DNA of 46,004 nt from Marinifilum sp. (GTDB taxonomy: Bacteria; Bacteroidota; Bacteroidia; Bacteroidales; CG2-30-32-10), in contig DYDE01000003.1 of NCBI GenBank assembly GCA_020718065.1, positions 1 through 46,004 on the forward strand. Direction: 5' to 3'. Each line of letters starts with the position of its first letter. Positions within the stretch are counted from its first letter, which is position 1. Shown piece by piece: positions 8,159-17,267 of this stretch. The notes beneath the pieces were generated by a model. That model was not told the DNA's origin. It saw only the letters and a program-made list of their open reading frames with translations, and ran no database searches. The position numbers and the translations under genes are program-made.

Positions 8159-9136
8159 TTAAATATTATAAATGGTAGTTTTGTATTTCTTTAGGTTTTC
8201 TTCTTTAGAAAACCATTTGCAGGTTACTTCTATTCCTTTTTCAATGTTATATTGATTTTGAAAACCAGTTAGTTTTTTAATAAGACTATTGTCACCCCAC
8301 AAACGGAAAACTTCCGATTTTTCAGGTCTGATGCGTTTTTTATCAATGATAAATCGGACTTCATTATCCATTTTGGATTTTATTAGATTTAAAATGTCCA
8401 TCATGGAAATTTCGTAATTTGATGAAATATTTAGCTCTTTTCCAATAGTAGCATCACATTCAGCCAATGCCAAAAATCCATTGCAAGTGTCTTTTACATA
8501 AGTAAAATCTCGGGTAGGAGATAAATCTCCAATACTAATTTCTTTAACACCACTTGCAATTTGTGATATAATTGTTGGAATAATTGCTCTTGCAGATTGG
8601 CGAGGACCATATGCATTAAAAGGGCGTGCAATGGTAAGTGGTAATTGAAATGAATTATAAAAACTCATTGCTATGGCATCAGCTCCTATTTTGGAAGCTG
8701 AATAAGGAGATTGGGCTTGTTTAGGATGTTTTTCATCAATTGGCACATAAAGTGCTGTTCCATAAACTTCAGAAGTAGAAGTATGAATTACCCGAATATT
8801 CCCAAGTTCTTTGGCTGCTTGGCAAATATTAAGTGTTCCGCGAATATTTGTATCTAAATAACTGTCAGGCGCAAGATATGAATATGGAATAGCAATTAAA
8901 GCAGCCAAATGGAAAACAATATCAATATCCTTCATGATACTTTTAACTAGATTTATATCACGAACATCTCCAGTTACAATTTCTAAATTTTTATGTGCAG
9001 GAATATCTTCAAGCCATCCCCAAAAGTTAAAAGAGTTATAATAAGATAAAGCTTTTACATTATATCCTTTTTCTAATAATAATTCTGTTAAGTGTGAGCC
9101 AATAAAGCCATCAGCTCCAGTAATTAGTGCCTTCAT
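8159..9136 (-). CDS. legB: LegB-like NDP-N-acetylglucosamine 4,6-dehydratase (SDR family)
   Basis: A 325-aa extended short-chain dehydrogenase. The nucleotide-binding motif is GADGFIG (7-13), the active-site region TSEVYG (121-126), and the catalytic pair Tyr145/Lys149 in SPYSASK. The runs ALSYYNSFNFWGWLEDI and RPFNAYGPRQSARAIIPTII closely recall Campylobacter LegB, from memory rather than alignment. LegB converts GDP- or UDP-GlcNAc to the 4-keto-6-deoxy sugar. The ATG start lies inside the upstream GT4 gene (26-bp overlap). The PtmE-like nucleotidyltransferase downstream would favour a GDP-linked substrate, but that is inference. No legG, legI or legF is present, so legionaminic acid itself is not made by this block. 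Confidence 0.85.
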   Translation of the reverse strand: MKALITGADGFIGSHLTELLLEKGYNVKALSYYNSFNFWGWLEDIPAHKNLEIVTGDVRDINLVKSIMKDIDIVFHLAALIAIPYSYLAPDSYLDTNIRGTLNICQAAKELGNIRVIHTSTSEVYGTALYVPIDEKHPKQAQSPYSASKIGADAIAMSFYNSFQLPLTIARPFNAYGPRQSARAIIPTIISQIASGVKEISIGDLSPTRDFTYVKDTCNGFLALAECDATIGKELNISSNYEISMMDILNLIKSKMDNEVRFIIDKKRIRPEKSEVFRLWGDNSLIKKLTGFQNQYNIEKGIEVTCKWFSKEENLKKYKTTIYNI

Positions 9137-10349
9137 AATTATTAGTTTTTGATATGATATCTATATAAGAATTAAATAACAAGTTTGTATTCTTTTCCAG
9201 ACTAAATTCAGATATAGCATAGTTATATGCGTTTTCAATTAATTTTGCCCTATAATATTCGTCATTTAATAATTTTATTACACTTTCTTTCATTGCCTTT
9301 GTGTCACCAACATCAATTAACTCAACATTTTTATTTTCCTTATTGATAAATGGAATTCCCCCAGTATTATAAGCAATAATTGCTGTTTTTAACATCATAC
9401 ATTCTCTGATTGTTAAGGGTAACCTATCATTATATGTTGGAGCAAGAAAAATTTTAGCGGTTCTGATATGTTTGAAAACAATTTCCTGGGACTCTAGAAA
9501 TCCTGTAAAATGGATATTATTTTTGCACTTCAATTTGTTGATTAATTCTTCTATGATTTTTAAATATTTTTCACTACAATTTCCGATAATAATTGCAGAA
9601 ATTTTTGGATATATAGTGCTTAATTCCCCAACAATTTTAATAAAATCTTCTATTCCCTTTTCTTTAATTACCCGACCATAAAATAGAAGGTCATATTTAT
9701 ATTCAAAAAATTCAGTTTTATTAACCAATTCTTCATTTACTGGTCCATATAATTTATAAAACTTAAAATGATTGTTAAAATTTGATATATATTCTTTTGA
9801 ATCTAGTTCCCCTGCAAAATAAGAAAACTTTTTTAGTATTTCCTGTTCTACTTTTACTCTTTTTTTTTCTTTTAATTTGTTTAAATTTGACCCAAGACTT
9901 ATAAAACCCTGAATAATAATTAAAACGGGATATTTTTTTCTAAATTGTATGATAGTTGAACTGTAATTTGAATTCTCAGCTCCGAATAAACTAATAACAT
10001 CAGGTTTAATTCTATTGACTAAATATTTTATAATTAGTTTGTTTTGAAAATAATTGGTTAGAATATCAAAGGGGAAAAAAGATTGCCAAGGAACGCCTAT
10101 GAAAGGAACGCCATAATTTACAAAATAATAAAAAATCCCATCTTTTTTATGCTTTTTATAAATCGAAATCCCCGAATGTAAAGAAATAACATGAAGTTCA
10201 ATTTCATTTTTGCCAACAAAACCTTTGATAAGGTTAGGAATCCAGGGAGCAATTTCTTTTCTTTTAAACCAGGGCCTTATCCACTCCAAAACTTCATTAT
10301 TAGAAAAATGACATATCCAAACAAGTTTTATTTTTTTATTTTGATTCAC
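9111..10349 (-). CDS. GT4 family glycosyltransferase
   Basis: A 412-aa GT-B glycosyltransferase. The C-terminal domain shows LLFYGRVIKEKGIEDFIKIV (about residues 215-235), then IGNCSEKYL, FTGFLESQEIV and DRLPLTIRECMMLKTAIIAYNTGG, all in the expected GT4 order. The acceptor half has SLFGAENSNYS near residue 118. The start codon is GTG at 10349; no ATG gives a complete N-terminus. Its end overlaps the LegB-like gene by 26 bp. Sugar specificity is unknown. Confidence 0.87.
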   Translation of the reverse strand: MNQNKKIKLVWICHFSNNEVLEWIRPWFKRKEIAPWIPNLIKGFVGKNEIELHVISLHSGISIYKKHKKDGIFYYFVNYGVPFIGVPWQSFFPFDILTNYFQNKLIIKYLVNRIKPDVISLFGAENSNYSSTIIQFRKKYPVLIIIQGFISLGSNLNKLKEKKRVKVEQEILKKFSYFAGELDSKEYISNFNNHFKFYKLYGPVNEELVNKTEFFEYKYDLLFYGRVIKEKGIEDFIKIVGELSTIYPKISAIIIGNCSEKYLKIIEELINKLKCKNNIHFTGFLESQEIVFKHIRTAKIFLAPTYNDRLPLTIRECMMLKTAIIAYNTGGIPFINKENKNVELIDVGDTKAMKESVIKLLNDEYYRAKLIENAYNYAISEFSLEKNTNLLFNSYIDIISKTNNYEGTNYWS

Positions 10350-10393
10350 TGAATTTTTCTGAAAATTTAAAATGCTTATTTTTAGTCTTTAAT

Positions 10394-11641
10394 TTATAAA
10401 AAATACATAACAGGAGAAAATGTTAGCAAGTCTATTACTGAACCATATTTAAATTCGCTGGTACTTAGTCCAATATAAAACCTAAAAATGGAACCCAACA
10501 CTAAAATTGTAATGAAGAAACTAGTCGTGGACGTTTTATACCTCAATTGACCATTTTTTACAAATAAAAAAGGAACAACAAAGGGTATAAATACATATAT
10601 AAAAACCATAAAACGAAGTTGTAAAAAAAGCAAATTAGAAAAAACAAAATATTCTATTAAACAGATTAATACAATATAAAAGTTAAATAAAAAATAAATC
10701 TCTTTTTTATGATGTTTGTTTAAATAAGAAAAAAGAATTATAGCCATAATCGCAAAATAATAAAGACGACTAACCGTTGTAGATTTTCCTGTATACCATG
10801 TGTCACTAAATCCTTCCATATTTTCTACTGTTTGTAGCCCATAGTTAAGCCAGCCTATATCACTAACACCTAACAAGTATTTTACTAAAAAACCACTTAT
10901 AGACAAAAAGACTAATAAGGAAACGCCTAAAATTAAAAGATTTTTAAAATTAATTTTTTGCCTTAATTGAGGAATAAAGCAAGCAAGGAATAAAACAAAA
11001 GAAGAACTATGTATTAATACTGCAATTATAATTAAAAACCATAAATTCTTTTTATAAAGTATCTTGTGAACAATAAAGAAAATAAAAATATCACAAGAAA
11101 GAACTTGTCTGGTTAAATGTCCTGAATAAGAAAAGTAATTATTAAAAAATGCAAAAATTAAAATCGAAAATACAATAATTATATTTTTGTTTAAAAAAAA
11201 CCTCCAAAATTTATGTATAGATATAAAAGCTAAAAAGTAACCTGAGGAAATGATTATAATTGAAAACATTGTGAAACTTCCATCAAATATTTTATATATT
11301 CCATAAGAAATAATATAAAAAACAGGTTCCTTTTCAAAAAAAACTATATATTTTAAAAAACTTAGTTTTCCAGCAAGTTCAAATTGTTCTTGGTAAGTTT
11401 CCCAATCACTTATTGGTAACTTTGTAGACATAATCAGTCCAAGGTATAAGGCTAAAAGCAGATAAAATATATGATATATTTTTTCATCATTAACACTATT
11501 CTTGATTATGAGAAAAATAACTCCAATTATGCAAAGAGGAGGATTGATCAGATAAAATAATAAAATAGGGATAAGCCATCCATCTGCAGAATTTTTTATT
11601 ATCTTTTGTTCTAAAATGTTATTTTCTGAATGAATTTGCAT
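10394..11641 (-). CDS. EpsG-family O-antigen/capsule polymerase (Wzy-like)
   Basis: A 415-aa integral membrane protein with roughly ten or more hydrophobic segments. It is predicted to polymerise repeat units on the periplasmic face of the inner membrane. The EpsG-type signature is visible: LPISDWETYQEQFELAG (about residues 77-93), followed by KEPVFYIISYGIYKIF and a long loop before the last helices. Its place between a glycosyltransferase and a GT4, near Wzx, fits a Wzy. Sequence conservation in Wzy is always low, so the call rests on topology, the EpsG-like motif and context. Confidence 0.8.
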   Translation of the reverse strand: MQIHSENNILEQKIIKNSADGWLIPILLFYLINPPLCIIGVIFLIIKNSVNDEKIYHIFYLLLALYLGLIMSTKLPISDWETYQEQFELAGKLSFLKYIVFFEKEPVFYIISYGIYKIFDGSFTMFSIIIISSGYFLAFISIHKFWRFFLNKNIIIVFSILIFAFFNNYFSYSGHLTRQVLSCDIFIFFIVHKILYKKNLWFLIIIAVLIHSSSFVLFLACFIPQLRQKINFKNLLILGVSLLVFLSISGFLVKYLLGVSDIGWLNYGLQTVENMEGFSDTWYTGKSTTVSRLYYFAIMAIILFSYLNKHHKKEIYFLFNFYIVLICLIEYFVFSNLLFLQLRFMVFIYVFIPFVVPFLFVKNGQLRYKTSTTSFFITILVLGSIFRFYIGLSTSEFKYGSVIDLLTFSPVMYFL

Positions 11642-11665
11642 TGATTCAATATTCTTTCAACAAGA

Positions 11666-12571
11666 TCAATGTAATAATAATTTTTTAATTTTTCTGATAC
11701 CTCGATACCAAAGCTTATTGCTAAACATTTTCTCTAACTGATTATTTATTTTTTCATCGATTATAATTTTATCTAAAAACTCTATTTTTTTTGTACCGTC
11801 ATCAATTTTTATATTTTTATATAATTTACTTGGCTCGCAATTAACTCCACTGCCATCATGCCCATGATTACGTACTTTTGACAAACATGGGAAAACAGAA
11901 AACATGTTTTTTTTTAATAAGTAATAAACAATAATTGTATCTCCATTTATACGCCCTGTTTTTACTACTTCCTTCAAATAGGGTAACACTGGTGCTGCAG
12001 TTTTTTTTATTTCTTTGATGTTATTTTTATCACTCAAATATTTTTTTAAATGGTCAACATTAAAGTCGATTTTTTCCCACTTTTTTTTCCATATACCAAC
12101 TCCCCAACTCGAAAATCCAGGATAAAAATAAACATCATGATTATATGTATCTGGCATTTTTATAGGGAAATTTGTACCACAAATTGAAAAAATAAAATCA
12201 TTTTCTTCATATTTTGCCAATCCAGAATTAATATAATCTAAAAAATTTGGAGAAAATTCATTATCGTCCTCAGATAAAATGAGTTTATCATGCTTCTCGA
12301 AGATATCTTCAAGTGCATCAAAGAAGTTTTTGTATGAACCATAGTTCGTATTTCTTTTAATAACATTAACCTTTTTAAATCCTTGAATTTTCTCGATAAA
12401 TCCTACAATTTTTCTATAACCATCCCAATGAGACTCATTCAAAGGGTAATCCAAAGCAATATATATTTCGGTTTTATCAGCATTGGTGCAAACAGATAAT
12501 GTTTCGACACCTCTTTTAAAATGTTCAAAACGATTAAGTGTTGTAAAAAAAACTGGAGCAAACTGATTCAT
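11666..12571 (-). CDS. GT-A type glycosyltransferase
   Basis: A 301-aa protein with a GT-A-like N-terminus (PVFFTTLNRFEHFKRGVETL) followed by YIALDYP. The metal-binding acidic motif is LILSEDDNEFSPNFLDY near residues 98-114. A central aromatic stretch, YFYPGFSSWGVGIWKKKW, matches a group of sugar transferases found in O-antigen loci and loosely resembles GNT-I enzymes. No membrane helix is seen. It lies 7 bp after wzx and 24 bp before the polymerase. It probably adds one sugar of the repeat unit; donor unknown. Confidence 0.8.
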   Translation of the reverse strand: MNQFAPVFFTTLNRFEHFKRGVETLSVCTNADKTEIYIALDYPLNESHWDGYRKIVGFIEKIQGFKKVNVIKRNTNYGSYKNFFDALEDIFEKHDKLILSEDDNEFSPNFLDYINSGLAKYEENDFIFSICGTNFPIKMPDTYNHDVYFYPGFSSWGVGIWKKKWEKIDFNVDHLKKYLSDKNNIKEIKKTAAPVLPYLKEVVKTGRINGDTIIVYYLLKKNMFSVFPCLSKVRNHGHDGSGVNCEPSKLYKNIKIDDGTKKIEFLDKIIIDEKINNQLEKMFSNKLWYRGIRKIKKLLLH

Positions 12572-12578
12572 AAGGTAG

Positions 12579-14102
12579 TTACTTTTTAAACCTATGAATT
12601 ACTTTAAAAAAATACATCTTCAAAATGTTCTTTTCATTTTGTTCTATCCCCAAAAAATAAACTGCTAAAAAAATCCAAATTATTGCAACAAATGATAAGC
12701 CGAGAAACCTTACTAATCCAGGGTCAAATAAATTTCGAATAAAAAAAAGAGGAATTGTCGCAATTATTACAAAAATAATTTTTAGAAATGATTTTTTAAG
12801 ATAGTATTCAATATTAAAATTTATAATTTTTTTTAACAATAAATTTTGAATAATAAATGAAATAATGGCAACAATGGTATATACAATTAGTATTGAATAG
12901 GGTGAAAATCCAATCTTAAAAGCAAAATATGATATTGGAAGCCCTAGCAACATAATAGAACCAAGTACAATCTGGAAATACTTAATTTTCCCTGTTGCCT
13001 GAACTGCAGCTGAAATTCCAGCACTCATTGCTGATATCAAAGCATTCACTAACATTATTTGTATGAAAACTTTTGTAAAAACGGGAACTTCTTTAAGCCA
13101 CAAATTTAAAATGAATTCAGTTTCTAATAAAATAGGTAATGCAGGAATTAGCATAAGAAAAAATGAATATTTAGAAGCATAAATTACCAGTTGTTCTGAC
13201 CGGCTTAAACTACCACTGCTGTAACTTTTGGTAATTTGAGGTATAATAGCTTGACCAAGGCTTTGTGAAAACATTTTCACCACCGTATTGACTTGATTAG
13301 CTATCCCAAATGCGGCATTTAAAATTGTTCCAAAAAAATAGTTTATTATTAAAGCAGAACCTTGAGATTCTCCCACACTAGATGCTGCCCCAAACATGAT
13401 CCATCCCGAAAATTTTATCATTTCTTTGTATTTGGGTTTGTCTTTTTGGAAACTCCAGCTAATTATATTTGAAAAATGTTTTTTACAATAGAAGTAATAT
13501 AATATTGGGGGAATGGAAGTAACTATTACAACCAAAATAGCATATAGTCTGAGTTTGTTTCCTGAAAAGTAAACCACAACAATAATTATCCCAAGATTTA
13601 CTAAACTTTTTAATATTTCCACAGGTGCTGTAATTGAAAATTTTTCTTTAGCTGTTAATAAGCCCTGAAGAGGTATGCTAATTATTGAAATGATGGTTGC
13701 AATTATTGAAAATGAAAACACAAAAAGTGCATCATTTAACTTTCCTTCAGGGATATTCAAATAAAACTTAATATAAAAAAATCCAAGTGTTGATGCTAAA
13801 ATAATAACAAATAATGCGATTACCAGGTGTATAACCAAACTTATATTATACACTTTTTTAATATTATCAATTTCACCTCTCCCAATTTCAAAAGCTATAA
13901 ATCTATATGTTGTAGAAACCATTACTACGTTTACAAAAGCCATCATTGTCACAACACCTCCAACAACATTGTACAATCCATAATCGGATACTCCAAGTGC
14001 ATGAAGAATAAATCTGGATGAAATTAAGGTAACAATAGAAACGATTATTAACCTTATATATAGCAAGATGCTATTTTTGATTATTCTTGAGTTTTCACTC
14101 AT
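12579..14102 (-). CDS. wzx: Wzx-type oligosaccharide flippase (MATE/MVF superfamily)
   Basis: A 507-aa polytopic membrane protein with about 12-14 hydrophobic helices. It is predicted to flip undecaprenyl-diphosphate-linked repeat units. The N-terminus (SRIIKNSILLYIRLIIVSIVTL, then SRFILHALGVSDYGLYNVVGG) is the typical polysaccharide-transporter start seen in many Bacteroidota Wzx proteins. I chose the ATG at 14102; a TTG five codons upstream (14117) is also open. It is the only flippase in the window, so it should serve the single polymer made here. Confidence 0.9.
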   Translation of the reverse strand: MSENSRIIKNSILLYIRLIIVSIVTLISSRFILHALGVSDYGLYNVVGGVVTMMAFVNVVMVSTTYRFIAFEIGRGEIDNIKKVYNISLVIHLVIALFVIILASTLGFFYIKFYLNIPEGKLNDALFVFSFSIIATIISIISIPLQGLLTAKEKFSITAPVEILKSLVNLGIIIVVVYFSGNKLRLYAILVVIVTSIPPILYYFYCKKHFSNIISWSFQKDKPKYKEMIKFSGWIMFGAASSVGESQGSALIINYFFGTILNAAFGIANQVNTVVKMFSQSLGQAIIPQITKSYSSGSLSRSEQLVIYASKYSFFLMLIPALPILLETEFILNLWLKEVPVFTKVFIQIMLVNALISAMSAGISAAVQATGKIKYFQIVLGSIMLLGLPISYFAFKIGFSPYSILIVYTIVAIISFIIQNLLLKKIINFNIEYYLKKSFLKIIFVIIATIPLFFIRNLFDPGLVRFLGLSFVAIIWIFLAVYFLGIEQNEKNILKMYFFKVIHRFKK

Positions 14103-14117
14103 TTGTATTTTATTCAA

Positions 14118-14873
14118 TTAGGTTTTCTTCTTATTTTTTCCTTTTTCACAAAGTAAAAAAATACTTGCACAAAGATCAGGATATTGTTGTCCTAATTGGA
14201 AACAACCCTCCAAGTATTCTTGTGAGATAATGTCAGTTTGTAATAATTTATCCCACTGAAAATTTGCCAATGCTTTAAAAAATATACCAGAACGGAGAAC
14301 AACTTTAAGTCCTGCAGATTTCACCTCTCTTTCTAAGGTGTCTAAGGTGTATGTGATTCTATGTCCATGGGCTTCCTCTGCAGGTGTAACCGCTGCATTA
14401 TGTGAAATCAACCCCATTTTAACGGCAATTTGTCTGGATGGTGCATTTGCATTTGGACAAACAAGAAAAAATCTTCCATCATCAGAGAGCCACTCTTCAT
14501 TTATTCTTTTTAAAACGCTTACTGGGTTGTCAAGATGCTCTAAAACATGTGTTAAGACAATATTATCATATTTTTTAGTTAATGCAACTTTTTCAAAGGT
14601 CGAATGAATAAAATGCACTTTTTCTTTTAATTCTTTTTGGGAAATCTTTATGGCTTCGTCAGAAGCTTCAACACAAGTTATGTCTTTAAAATATTGAAGC
14701 ATTCTTTTAGTAAAGGCTCCCTGGAAGCTTCCCAATTCAAGTAAATTTCCTTCTTTGAAAAAGGGGGCAAAAGATTTAACCATGTAATAATGCATCACAT
14801 CTATATCGAAATTATATGCATATTTATGGTCATTCGTATCTTTAATTTCATTATTAAAATTTCTATTACTCAT
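14118..14873 (-). CDS. Class I SAM-dependent methyltransferase
   Basis: A 251-aa methyltransferase. Motif I is LLELGSFQGAFTKRML (about residues 40-55), with CVEASDEAI as the acidic post-I strand and NIVLTHVLEHLDNP as motif II/III. A histidine-rich insertion, EEAHGHRITYTLDTL, follows. Its start overlaps the GNAT gene by 8 bp. The context suggests methylation of a sugar or of an acyl group on the repeat unit; lipid or protein targets cannot be excluded. It is somewhat less AT-rich than its neighbours by eye. Confidence 0.85.
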   Translation of the reverse strand: MSNRNFNNEIKDTNDHKYAYNFDIDVMHYYMVKSFAPFFKEGNLLELGSFQGAFTKRMLQYFKDITCVEASDEAIKISQKELKEKVHFIHSTFEKVALTKKYDNIVLTHVLEHLDNPVSVLKRINEEWLSDDGRFFLVCPNANAPSRQIAVKMGLISHNAAVTPAEEAHGHRITYTLDTLEREVKSAGLKVVLRSGIFFKALANFQWDKLLQTDIISQEYLEGCFQLGQQYPDLCASIFLLCEKGKNKKKT

Positions 14874-15315
14874 TTTTTAATTTACAAATCATTAAAATAG
14901 TATCATTTTTCTTTTCTAGTTCGCTAAAATTAAATCTATTATATAGTTTTATTGCATTAAAATTTTTAAAATTTACTTCTAATTTTATTTCTTTAAAATT
15001 GTTTTTTTGTGCATAATTAATACACATATTCATAAGTTTTGAAGCCAGACCTTTGTCTTTGTAATCATCTATTACGCTAACATTTGTAATAAAGCCTGAA
15101 TAATTAATCGAATCATTAAAATAGGCTGCAATTATGCCAATAAGGATTTGTTCATCCCAAACTTCAAATTTAATTGCCCTTTCAGCAATTTTTTTTGAAT
15201 ATTCAATCAGATTCATCTTCTCATGAAGAGGAGGAATAAATGAATTGCTGCATGTGTTTAAATGTAGTAAAATTTCATTTTCCCCAGCTGTATTTTCTTT
15301 AAAAACCAAACTCAT
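14866..15315 (-). CDS. GNAT N-acetyltransferase
   Basis: A 149-aa single-domain GNAT. The acetyl-CoA binding element is NVSVIDDYKDKGLASKLMN (about residues 79-97), followed by KLEVNFKNFNAIKLYNRFNF, the standard beta5-alpha5 pattern with its AIKLYNRFNF motif. It overlaps the methyltransferase by 8 bp and follows a beta-propeller gene by 8 bp. By position it may acetylate an amino sugar or its glycyl extension produced by the VioA/WbqC pair, which is inference. It differs in subfamily from the GNAT near 5.5 kb, which is RimJ/PseH-like. Confidence 0.85.
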   Translation of the reverse strand: MSLVFKENTAGENEILLHLNTCSNSFIPPLHEKMNLIEYSKKIAERAIKFEVWDEQILIGIIAAYFNDSINYSGFITNVSVIDDYKDKGLASKLMNMCINYAQKNNFKEIKLEVNFKNFNAIKLYNRFNFSELEKKNDTILMICKLKNE

Positions 15316-15323
15316 TTATTTAA

Positions 15324-16277
15324 TCAATTTTCTAATACCGCTAAGCCGAATCCATATTTCCCAAATTCATTCCCATTGTATAACAAATAAAATTTTTCAT
15401 CATATTGAAAAATGTGAGGATAACATAACATGTCCGAATCCCAATCGTTTTCGGAAACATCAATCCCGACATTTTCATCATTTCTTATCCAGTTGGTTCC
15501 ATCAGATGATAGAGCATAACCTAGTCTATAAGCATTGCTCTTGTTTTCTCTAAATCCTATGGCTTGTCTGTAACAAAATATCATATGAAATTTATTGTCA
15601 AAATATACTACACTTGGCAATGCTTGACATTCATCCGTATTTAGTTTATCCTCAATTATTTGTTTATTTGTTTTTATCCAATTGATGGCATCTTTTGATG
15701 TGGCATGTCCAATTTTGTAAACTCTTTCTTTAATGTCCTTCTCTTTGTTATGAATCCAACGAACCCCATAAATATACCAAAGATGATATGTTTTATTAAT
15801 TTTTAGTGCAAATGGGTCCCCGACTAAAAACGGTTCATTTAAAGAAGCAGACAGAATTGGACCATCACCAACTCTTTGGAATGTTAAACCATTATCGTTA
15901 CTAACAGACAAACCTATAGATGTATCAACATCTACACTAACTCTTCTATTCCATCCTCCAATAAAGCCAAGTATTCTATTGTCATCTTTTAAAATATTTA
16001 AAGGAAATATGCCATGTTCATCATAGCAACCTAATGCGCCCATTGGTATTATAGTATGATCCGAATTTTTTTTTATTTTTTTAAAGGATTTATCCATTTC
16101 AACATATGAAATATGGCTTATATATTTTCCACGTGGGTCTATTTCTCTGGTTGAAAAATAGATTCTTACAAAATCGTCAAATTCCAAAAATTGAGGAGAT
16201 TGAGCATAATATTTGCAATTATTTGCCAATTTATGTTGTGAAGGATCAAAAATCTTTCCTAACTTTTTCCATTTCAT
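15324..16277 (-). CDS. Five-bladed-propeller-like glycosidase-fold protein, copy 1 of a tandem pair
   Basis: A 317-aa cytoplasmic protein related to GH43/GH32/GH130-type beta-propellers by its repeated blade pattern: VRIYFSTR, LSVSNDNGLTFQRVG, GHATSKDAINWIK, KFHMIFCYR and GYALSSDGTNWIRND. Each blade ends in the S-x-D-G/N-x-x-W style turn typical of these folds. No signal peptide is seen, which argues against polymer degradation outside the cell. It is clearly paralogous to the adjacent upstream gene. I chose the ATG at 16277, which aligns with the sister start; a TTG two codons earlier is also open. Enzymatic role in polysaccharide synthesis is unknown. Confidence 0.7.
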   Translation of the reverse strand: MKWKKLGKIFDPSQHKLANNCKYYAQSPQFLEFDDFVRIYFSTREIDPRGKYISHISYVEMDKSFKKIKKNSDHTIIPMGALGCYDEHGIFPLNILKDDNRILGFIGGWNRRVSVDVDTSIGLSVSNDNGLTFQRVGDGPILSASLNEPFLVGDPFALKINKTYHLWYIYGVRWIHNKEKDIKERVYKIGHATSKDAINWIKTNKQIIEDKLNTDECQALPSVVYFDNKFHMIFCYRQAIGFRENKSNAYRLGYALSSDGTNWIRNDENVGIDVSENDWDSDMLCYPHIFQYDEKFYLLYNGNEFGKYGFGLAVLEN

Positions 16278-16294
16278 AAACAAGGTAGATTAAA

Positions 16295-17260
16295 TCATTG
16301 ACTATTTAATTTTGCCCAACCAAAACCATAACGCCCAACCTGATTGCCTAAATAAAGCATGTGTAAATTTCCATCAAGTTCAAATACGTGGGGATAAGCA
16401 ATTGATTGGTTGTCAAAATCATCTGATGGGGAAATATTAATTCCAGCTTTTTCATCATCCCTTGTCCAATTGATTAAATCATCGGAGAAAGCATATCCAA
16501 TGCGATAACCTCTTTGGTTATCCCTGTAATTTGTACTAAATCTATAACAAAAAAACATATGGTATTTTCCATTCCAATAAATTACATCAGGACTTGCTTG
16601 GGCTTCATCTGTTTCAAGTTTTGATTCAATGATGTCTTTGCCTGTCTTTATCCAATTAATTCCATCAACAGAGGTGGCTAATCTTATTTTATAAACAGGT
16701 TCTGGGATTCCATTATCTAACTTCCATTTGTTCCCGGCGATATAAAATAAATACCACCTATTATTAAATCTGCGAATTTTAGGTCCACTAAGAATAAAAG
16801 GTTCATCGGGAGCATACGAAATAATGGGTCCGCCACTACCAACCTTTTTAAAAGTTTTCCCATTGTCATAACTATAAGCTTTCCCAATACCGACATTAAA
16901 AGCTACAGAACTACATCTTGTCCAGCCACCATAATATGCAACTAATTCATTTTTATGCCTTATCACAGAGGTTGGGTAAATCCCAAATTCATCAAATGTT
17001 CCTGGTTCTCCTAATTCTAAGATAGGATTTTCTGCAAAATCAATTATGTCTAAAAAGTTATTTCTTTTCACATCAACATAGGCAGTATAACTGACATATT
17101 GTCCGGTTATCGGATCTCTTGGCGGACGACATGAAAAATAGATTCTTATAAAATCATCAAATATCAATGTGGCAGGGGCTTGAGCAAATTCCTTCAGCCA
17201 GCTTCTGTTTTCTATTTTGGTAGGATCAAATACCCTGCCCATTTTTTTCCAGACAAACAT
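16295..17260 (-). CDS. Five-bladed-propeller-like glycosidase-fold protein, copy 2 of a tandem pair
   Basis: A 321-aa sister of the next gene, sharing the same layout: WKKMGRVFDP start, FDDFIRIYFSCR, GTFDEFGIYP, KAYSYDNGKTFKKVG, LATSVDGINWIKTGKDIIESKLETDEAQASP, KYHMFFCYR, and a terminal LGNQVGRYGFGWAKL. Acidic residues in DEFGIYP, YAPDEPF and ETDEAQ line up with those of the sister and are candidates for a propeller active site. The ATG at 17260 starts 7 bp after wbqC. The pair looks like a tandem duplication that has diverged strongly. The family is recognised only by fold pattern. Confidence 0.7.
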   Translation of the reverse strand: MFVWKKMGRVFDPTKIENRSWLKEFAQAPATLIFDDFIRIYFSCRPPRDPITGQYVSYTAYVDVKRNNFLDIIDFAENPILELGEPGTFDEFGIYPTSVIRHKNELVAYYGGWTRCSSVAFNVGIGKAYSYDNGKTFKKVGSGGPIISYAPDEPFILSGPKIRRFNNRWYLFYIAGNKWKLDNGIPEPVYKIRLATSVDGINWIKTGKDIIESKLETDEAQASPDVIYWNGKYHMFFCYRFSTNYRDNQRGYRIGYAFSDDLINWTRDDEKAGINISPSDDFDNQSIAYPHVFELDGNLHMLYLGNQVGRYGFGWAKLNSQ

Positions 17261-17267
17261 ATTTTTA

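Noticed and set aside
4232-9136. Complete legionaminic acid pathway
   Set aside because: The hydrolysing epimerase, NeuB-like synthase and CMP-sugar synthetase are missing, so only the early steps resemble that pathway.
14338-14607. Plus-strand open frame of 89 codons
   Set aside because: Antisense shadow of the methyltransferase, whose SAM motifs are intact.
14866-14873. Frameshift between the GNAT and methyltransferase genes
   Set aside because: Both proteins are complete with proper starts and ends; the 8-bp overlap is ordinary operon coupling.
15245-15553. Plus-strand open frame of 102 codons
   Set aside because: Antisense to the GNAT and beta-propeller genes, with no recognisable protein features.
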